64,000 bases of DNA from assembly GCA_964432205.1 (NCBI GenBank), contig CAYSMK010000011.1:1-64000 (forward strand), read 5' to 3'. The notes under the pieces are model-generated. The model was not told the DNA's origin and searched no databases. It saw nothing but the letters and a program-made list of their open reading frames with translations. This stretch comes from Geomobilibacter sp964432205. Its GTDB lineage: Bacteria; Desulfobacterota; Desulfuromonadia; Geobacterales; DSM-12255. Positions 59,230-64,000 of the stretch are shown here, in pieces (the first letter of the stretch is position 1; each line of letters starts with the position of its first letter). The position numbers and the translations under genes are program-made.

Positions 59230-61044
59230 ATGCCGTTTTCGCCGGAAGATCAAGAACTTATTGATGGATTTTTGACAGAGACTACGGAACTGCTGGAAAA
59301 GCTCGATGATGATCTGGTTGTCTTGGAAAAGACGCCGTCCGATATGGATCTCTTGAACGGTATCTTCAGATCGATTCACACGGTAAAGGGCGCCTCCAGC
59401 TTTCTGGGGTTTGATCTGCTGGTCAAGGTGACCCACAAGACAGAAGACGTTCTCAACCGCCTCCGCAAAGGTGAATTGGTAGTCGACCCCGAGATTATGG
59501 ACGTGATCCTGGAGGCGGTCGATCTGGTGAAGGTCCTGGTGGGAGATATCAAGGCCGGTGAGATCGTTGAGCGGGAGATCGACGGGACCGTCACCAAACT
59601 GCTGCCCCTCCTCTCGGCGGGGGCCGGAGAGGCCACGGTGCTGGCTGCTCCGCAGCAGGTCGTTTCGGCGGCGTCTCCAGCGGAAGGACTGCCGACAGAG
59701 ACCGGTGAACCGGAAGCCGTTGACGGGCAGCAGGCAGTTGAGTCGTTATCGCCAGCAACGGAGAAGGCGCCGCCGCCAAGGCCCGCGGCACCGCCGGCAG
59801 TAGCGCCGGGCAAGGATATGAAGGCCAAGGCCGAGGACCTTTCCGACAGCTCCACGGTCCGGATCGATGTCAAGCGGATCGATGACCTGATGAACCAGGT
59901 CGGCGAGTTGGTACTGGAGCGAAATCGGATGCTGCAACTGGATAGCGACCTGCGTAGCGGTGTCGATATGAGCCGGTTTGGCGAAGAGTTCGGCAAACTG
60001 GCCAAGCGGCTCAATTTTGTTACCTCGGAAGTTCAGATGCAGGTCCTGAAGATCCGGATGATTCCGGTGGAGAAGGTCTTCAAGAAATTTCCACGCATTG
60101 TGAGAAACCTGGGCCGTGAATTGGGGAAAGAGGTGGAACTGCACCTCTTCGGCGAAGAGACCGAACTGGATCGCTCGGTAGTGGATGAAATCGGTGACCC
60201 TCTCACGCACCTGATTCGCAACGCCATGGACCACGGTCTCGAGATGCCCGAGGAACGGACCGCTGCAGGCAAGTCCCGGTGTGGCACCATCGTACTTTCC
60301 GCCGTGCATGAGGGGAACCAGATCGTCATCAGTATCAAGGATGACGGCAAGGGGATCGATCCTGACAAGGTGGCCGCCAAGGCCGTTGAGAAGGGATTGG
60401 TCACCCAGGCCCAACTGGCCAACATGGGGACCCGGGAGATCCTCGACCTCATCTTCCTGCCTGGTTTTTCCACGAAAGAGGTCACCACCGACCTGTCGGG
60501 ACGCGGTGTTGGCATGGATGTGGTACGGACCAATATCAAAAAACTGAACGGCATCATTGAGATCCGTACCGAGCTGGGGCGCGGCAGCGAATTTCTTCTG
60601 CGGCTCCCCTTGACCCTCGCCATAATTCAGTCATTGTTGGTGGATGTAGAGGGAGAGATTTACTCCATTCCACTTGCAGCCGTCTTCGAGACGCTGCGGG
60701 TGGAGATGAAGGAATTCCATACCGTGGGAGGGCAGGAGGTCCTCAAGCTGCGGGATTCCGTGTTGCCGCTTGTCCGTCTCGAACGGGTCTTCAGCGTCAA
60801 TCGTACCTATGCGAACGACGTGTCGTGCTATGTGGTCGTCGTCGGCGTGGCGGAAAAACGGGTGGGAGTGGTCGTGAGCAGGTTGCTCGGCCAACAGGAG
60901 GTTGCCATCAAGTCGCTGGGCAAATATCTGGCAAATGTTCCCGGGATCGCCGGGTCGACAATACTGGGTGACGGCCGTGTCGCCCTTATCGTCGATCCGG
61001 TTGGCCTTGTGGAGGGAAACGAAGGAGGGAGTGCCGGCCGTTAG
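59230..61044 (+). CDS. cheA: Chemotaxis histidine kinase CheA, without a P2 domain
   Basis: The 604-residue kinase has P1 with the phosphorylated H50 (FRSIHTVKGASSF), then a long Pro/Ala/Glu-rich linker (about 120-205) where a P2 domain is usual, a P3 dimer domain (about 207-275), P4 with HLIRNAMDHGLE, DDGKGIDP and GRGVGMDVV, and a C-terminal P5 CheW-like domain. P2, the docking site for CheY and CheB, is not seen, so phosphotransfer would go from P1 directly. It is followed by cheR. Confidence 0.94.
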   Translation: MPFSPEDQELIDGFLTETTELLEKLDDDLVVLEKTPSDMDLLNGIFRSIHTVKGASSFLGFDLLVKVTHKTEDVLNRLRKGELVVDPEIMDVILEAVDLVKVLVGDIKAGEIVEREIDGTVTKLLPLLSAGAGEATVLAAPQQVVSAASPAEGLPTETGEPEAVDGQQAVESLSPATEKAPPPRPAAPPAVAPGKDMKAKAEDLSDSSTVRIDVKRIDDLMNQVGELVLERNRMLQLDSDLRSGVDMSRFGEEFGKLAKRLNFVTSEVQMQVLKIRMIPVEKVFKKFPRIVRNLGRELGKEVELHLFGEETELDRSVVDEIGDPLTHLIRNAMDHGLEMPEERTAAGKSRCGTIVLSAVHEGNQIVISIKDDGKGIDPDKVAAKAVEKGLVTQAQLANMGTREILDLIFLPGFSTKEVTTDLSGRGVGMDVVRTNIKKLNGIIEIRTELGRGSEFLLRLPLTLAIIQSLLVDVEGEIYSIPLAAVFETLRVEMKEFHTVGGQEVLKLRDSVLPLVRLERVFSVNRTYANDVSCYVVVVGVAEKRVGVVVSRLLGQQEVAIKSLGKYLANVPGIAGSTILGDGRVALIVDPVGLVEGNEGGSAGR

Positions 61045-61063
61045 CGGCTGGTGCGGACAGCCT

Positions 61064-61933
61064 ATGGCGTTTGAACCGGTTACCGGGGGCAAAACAGCCT
61101 CTTCCAAGATTTCGGACAAGGATTTCGAGCTCCTCAGGGATTATATCTACAATCTCTGCGGGATCTATTTCCATGCCAGCAAGAAATATTTCCTCGAAAG
61201 CAGGCTTTCACGGCGGATGGAGGCGACCGGCAGCAAGACCCATACCGACTATTACCAGTTGGTCAAAGGGGCTGGTGGCAGTGGGGAGTTGAAGAAGCTG
61301 CTGGACGAAATAACCACCAATGAAACCTGCTTCTTCCGGAACGTTCCCCAGCTCAATGCCCTGGAGAACAAGCTCCTGCCGGAAGTGGTGGAGACCAAGA
61401 GCAAGATAGGTTTCCGCAAGCTGCGGATCTGGAGCGCCGGGTCATCTTCCGGGGAGGAGGCCTATACCATGGCCATGATCCTGGCGGAAAAACGGTCAAC
61501 GGTACTCAAAGACTGGATCATCGAGATCGTTGGGACCGACATCAACGAGACGGTGCTGGCCATGGCCCGGGAGGGGGTCTATAACAGCTATTCGGTCAGG
61601 AATACCCCCGACTATTATCTGAAGAAATATTTCACCAAGGAAGGGCCGGAGCGTTTCGTCCTCTCGCCGGAGGTCAAAAAATTCGTCACCTTCTCGTACC
61701 TCAATCTGTATGACGACACCAAGATGATCTTCATGAAGAGCTTTGATTTTATCTTCTGCGCCAACGTGCTCATCTACTTTGACACTGCCTCCAAATCGAA
61801 GGTCGTGCAGCACTATTACAATAACCTGCAACCCTACGGCTATTTCTTTGTCGGTCAGTCCGAATCACTGCACGGGGTGAATGACAAGTTTAAGACGGTC
61901 CACTTCCCGGGTGGTTTCGCCTACAAGAAGTGA
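61064..61933 (+). CDS. cheR: Chemotaxis protein methyltransferase CheR
   Basis: The 289-residue enzyme adds methyl groups to receptor glutamates using SAM. An N-terminal helical domain (about 15-75) precedes the SAM domain with RIWSAGSSSGEEAYTMAM and the family sequence FIFCANVLIYFD. The ATG at 61064 is chosen, but a GTG at 61031 overlapping the end of cheA has a good GGAGG and is also possible. No pentapeptide-binding insert is obvious. Confidence 0.92.
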   Translation: MAFEPVTGGKTASSKISDKDFELLRDYIYNLCGIYFHASKKYFLESRLSRRMEATGSKTHTDYYQLVKGAGGSGELKKLLDEITTNETCFFRNVPQLNALENKLLPEVVETKSKIGFRKLRIWSAGSSSGEEAYTMAMILAEKRSTVLKDWIIEIVGTDINETVLAMAREGVYNSYSVRNTPDYYLKKYFTKEGPERFVLSPEVKKFVTFSYLNLYDDTKMIFMKSFDFIFCANVLIYFDTASKSKVVQHYYNNLQPYGYFFVGQSESLHGVNDKFKTVHFPGGFAYKK

Positions 61934-61946
61934 GGAAACGGTAATC

Positions 61947-62849
61947 ATGGACAAGACGGCTATGGTGCAAAAAGCCCGGGAGATGGTGGCTGAGGTCGAT
62001 GAGCTGCCCACCATCCCGGTGGTGGCGACGAAGGTGCTGGAACTGCTGGAAAAACCTGACGTGGAACTGGACGAGGTGGTGGATCTGATCCTTACCGACC
62101 AGGTCATGGCGGCGCGGGTCATCAAGATCGTCAATTCCCCCCTCTATCGGGCTGCCCATGAGATCACATCGGTCAAACAGGCACTCATCTATCTCGGATT
62201 CCGCCATGTGCGGGAACTGGCGCTTACCTGTTCGTTTATCGAGGCATTCAAGGACAAGGACGGTGCGTTCGACATTCAGACCTTCTGGGAACATTCCTTT
62301 GGCGTCGGTATCGTTGCCAAACTCATTGCCCAGCGGGCACGGTACCATGACATCGAAAAGGCGTACCTGGTCGGCATCATCCACGATATCGGCGAGGTCT
62401 TCCTGAGCTACTACCACCAGGACGATTTCATGAAGATTGTCGCATCGAAGCAGGGTGAGCCGCGCAAGTTCTACACCCTCGAAGAGGAGTATTTTGGCAC
62501 TACCCACTGTGAGATCGGCCTCTGCATTGCCGAAAAATGGAATTTCCCCAAGGAGTACAAGGAGATCATTTCTCTCCACCATACGCCGCTGGAAGCGACT
62601 ATTGACCCACCGCTCAATGCCATCGTCAATCTGGCCGACCTCTTCTGTACGGTGCGGCAGCTCGACTACGGCGGACGGGAGTGGATTTCGTTCAACCTGG
62701 CGGAGGAAAAGGCCTGGGAAATCTTGAAGAATTATGCTCCCCACCTGGGAGGGTTGGATGTGGAGCGCTTCTGTTATGAGCTAGATGACAGGGTGGAAGA
62801 GATCCAGGAATTGGTCCGGTCGATTTTTGCCGGCATAACGGAGGAGTAA
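61947..62849 (+). CDS. HDOD-domain signalling protein
   Basis: The start ATG at 61947 has GAGGA ten bases upstream. The 300-residue protein is an HDOD domain (about 20-215; LPTIPVVATKVLELLEKPDV, RVIKIVNSPLYR, SVKQALIYLGFRHVRELAL) with a C-terminal helical extension. HDOD proteins are HD-fold proteins that usually lack complete metal sites and serve as regulators; several HD-like histidines remain here (HDIG in GIIHDIGEVF). Its position inside a che operon suggests a regulator of the Che pathway. Confidence 0.9.
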   Translation: MDKTAMVQKAREMVAEVDELPTIPVVATKVLELLEKPDVELDEVVDLILTDQVMAARVIKIVNSPLYRAAHEITSVKQALIYLGFRHVRELALTCSFIEAFKDKDGAFDIQTFWEHSFGVGIVAKLIAQRARYHDIEKAYLVGIIHDIGEVFLSYYHQDDFMKIVASKQGEPRKFYTLEEEYFGTTHCEIGLCIAEKWNFPKEYKEIISLHHTPLEATIDPPLNAIVNLADLFCTVRQLDYGGREWISFNLAEEKAWEILKNYAPHLGGLDVERFCYELDDRVEEIQELVRSIFAGITEE

Positions 62850-62856
62850 CGCAAAC

Positions 62857-63924
62857 ATGGTGCTTATGCCGGGTAAGCGGATACGGGTTCTCATCGTTGA
62901 CGACTCATCATTCATGCGGATGGCCATCAGGGGAATACTCTCCAGGGATCCGGACATCGAGGTGATCGGGAGCGCCGTCGACGGACAGGAAGGGGTGGAC
63001 AAGGCGGTTGAACTGAAACCCGACCTGATCACGATGGATATCGAGATGCCGCGAATGGACGGTATCAGCGCCCTCAAGCAGGTCATGGCGAAGGCTCCGA
63101 CCCGGGTGATCATGGTTTCGACTCTGACCAACGAAGGGGCCAGGGCCACCTTCGAGGCGCTGGAAGCCGGAGCGGTCGATTACATCCCCAAGAACGTGAC
63201 CGACTCGACTGATGCCCAGCAGGTCTTCAAGGAAGAGTTGCTGCGAAAGGTCAAGGGCGCGGTCAGCTCACGGTTCCGCTCACTGGCAATGCCGCGGGCG
63301 GCAGTGAGCCCGCCCCCACGACCGGTTGTCAGCCGTCTGCCGAAACGCAATGTCCAGTTCGTGGGGATAGGCGCTTCCACCGGCGGCCCGGTTGCCCTGC
63401 AGGAGGTGTTGTCCCGGATTCCGATGAACTTTCCCCATCCGGTTGTGGTGGCGATTCACATGCCCAAGGCCTTTACCGGGCCGTATGCGGAACGGCTCAA
63501 TGCCAAGTGCTCCATCCAGATCAAGGAGGCAGTTGACGGCGACATCCTGAAGCCGGGTCTGGTGCTGATCTCTCCCGGCGGGCGGCACCTGTCCCTGGTG
63601 AAGAGAGGTTCCAGTGTCGTGGTGGCCACGGCCCAACCGTCGGAGTTTCCCCAGTATCTCTACATCCCGTCGGTCGATCGGATGCTGACGACCATGGCGG
63701 ACGTGAGCAATGGTTCGGCGCTGGGGGTCATCCTCACCGGCATGGGTAACGATGGCTTCAAGGGGATGCAGCACCTGAAAAGTAAAGGCGGGGTTTCCAT
63801 CGCCCAGGACGAGGCGACCTCGACCATCTACGGCATGCCGCGGGCCTGTGTGGAAGGTGGCGTTGCCGATGAAGTGCTTCCTCTTGGCGATATCGGCTTC
63901 GAGATAGCCAGGGTGGCGGGATGA
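62857..63924 (+). CDS. cheB: Chemotaxis protein-glutamate methylesterase CheB
   Basis: The 355-residue protein has a receiver domain (1-125; DDS near residue 17, phosphoryl aspartate in ITMDIEMPRMDG), a short linker and the esterase domain with the catalytic serine in IGASTGGPVAL, histidine in AIHMPKAFTG and aspartate in LTGMGNDGF. It removes methyl groups from, and deamidates, receptors. GAGGAG lies before the start. It is the last che gene in the window; no cheY or receptor gene is seen. Confidence 0.95.
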   Translation: MVLMPGKRIRVLIVDDSSFMRMAIRGILSRDPDIEVIGSAVDGQEGVDKAVELKPDLITMDIEMPRMDGISALKQVMAKAPTRVIMVSTLTNEGARATFEALEAGAVDYIPKNVTDSTDAQQVFKEELLRKVKGAVSSRFRSLAMPRAAVSPPPRPVVSRLPKRNVQFVGIGASTGGPVALQEVLSRIPMNFPHPVVVAIHMPKAFTGPYAERLNAKCSIQIKEAVDGDILKPGLVLISPGGRHLSLVKRGSSVVVATAQPSEFPQYLYIPSVDRMLTTMADVSNGSALGVILTGMGNDGFKGMQHLKSKGGVSIAQDEATSTIYGMPRACVEGGVADEVLPLGDIGFEIARVAG

Positions 63925-63927
63925 CTG

Positions 63928-64000
63928 TCAACGCCGGGCGAAGAGCTGAAGCCCGCCATCCTTGCTGATAACCCGGCAGTCGGAGTACCCCAGGCGCTTG
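63928..64000 (-). CDS. 3' end of an unidentified minus-strand gene (partial)
   Basis: Reading the minus strand inward from the window edge, one frame is open for 23 codons and ends KDGGLQLFARR before a TGA at 63928-63930. It is convergent with cheB, whose stop is three bases away. It is too short to identify. Confidence 0.5.
   Translation of the reverse strand, partial: KRLGYSDCRVISKDGGLQLFARR

Overview
The window reads as a chromosomal segment of a Geobacteraceae-type bacterium (Desulfuromonadales). The grounds are a complete 14-gene nuoA-N operon with nuoC and nuoD separate and a NuoF carrying extra ferredoxin domains, an F0 gene cluster (atpZ, atpI, atpB, atpE) without F1 genes beside it, many c-type cytochromes including a giant one with mixed CXXCH and CX4CH heme motifs, several PilZ and GGDEF proteins, and a chemotaxis cluster. 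No rRNA, intact tRNA, CRISPR array, integrase or intact transposase was seen.

Layout. 1-4100 is accessory: a 5'-broken methyltransferase, three toxin-antitoxin (TA) loci (one with a frameshifted toxin) and two small unknown genes, with palindromic repeats between them. 4104-5238 holds a degenerate hemerythrin-like protein and a DEDDh exonuclease. 5455-8549 (minus strand) is hemL-atpZ-atpI-atpB-atpE. 8813-23794 is the nuo operon, read from a recognisable promoter and closed by a terminator. 23898-27716 holds c-di-GMP genes (a GAF-GGDEF cyclase and a membrane-anchored PilZ-like protein) and a patatin-like lipase. 27802-30949 holds a diheme lipoprotein, pyruvate kinase and an Old Yellow Enzyme-family reductase. 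30973-39531 (minus) is one 2852-residue secreted protein with about 30 heme motifs joined to two YVTN propellers, five immunoglobulin-like domains and an RCC1 propeller.

39701-50538 is a mosaic. An AEC transporter, a SNF2 helicase and a SWIM zinc-finger protein look like an older neighbourhood that has been opened twice by accessory DNA: TA loci, pfkA, a NucS-like nuclease and small ORFs. Two 72-73 nt imperfect inverted repeats look like integron attC sites. Short duplicated remnants of the AEC 3' end and the SNF2 5' end flank the first insertion. Within 48780-48935 lies a stretch that can be read as a circularly permuted tRNA: T arm, acceptor stem, then D arm. This is the most unusual non-coding signal in the window.

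50662-56904 returns to housekeeping and stress genes: prfC, a PilZ protein, a TatD nuclease, tcdA, a ferritin-like protein with a monoheme cytochrome, and a lytic transglycosylase. 57031-63924 holds a sigma-54 response regulator on the minus strand and cheW-cheA-cheR-HDOD-cheB on the plus strand. The window ends inside a minus-strand gene.

Working together, the nuo genes and the F0 genes supply the energy-conserving core, the cytochromes point to periplasmic and extracellular electron transfer, and the c-di-GMP and Che proteins control attachment and movement. The TA loci sit in the regions that look gained or rearranged.
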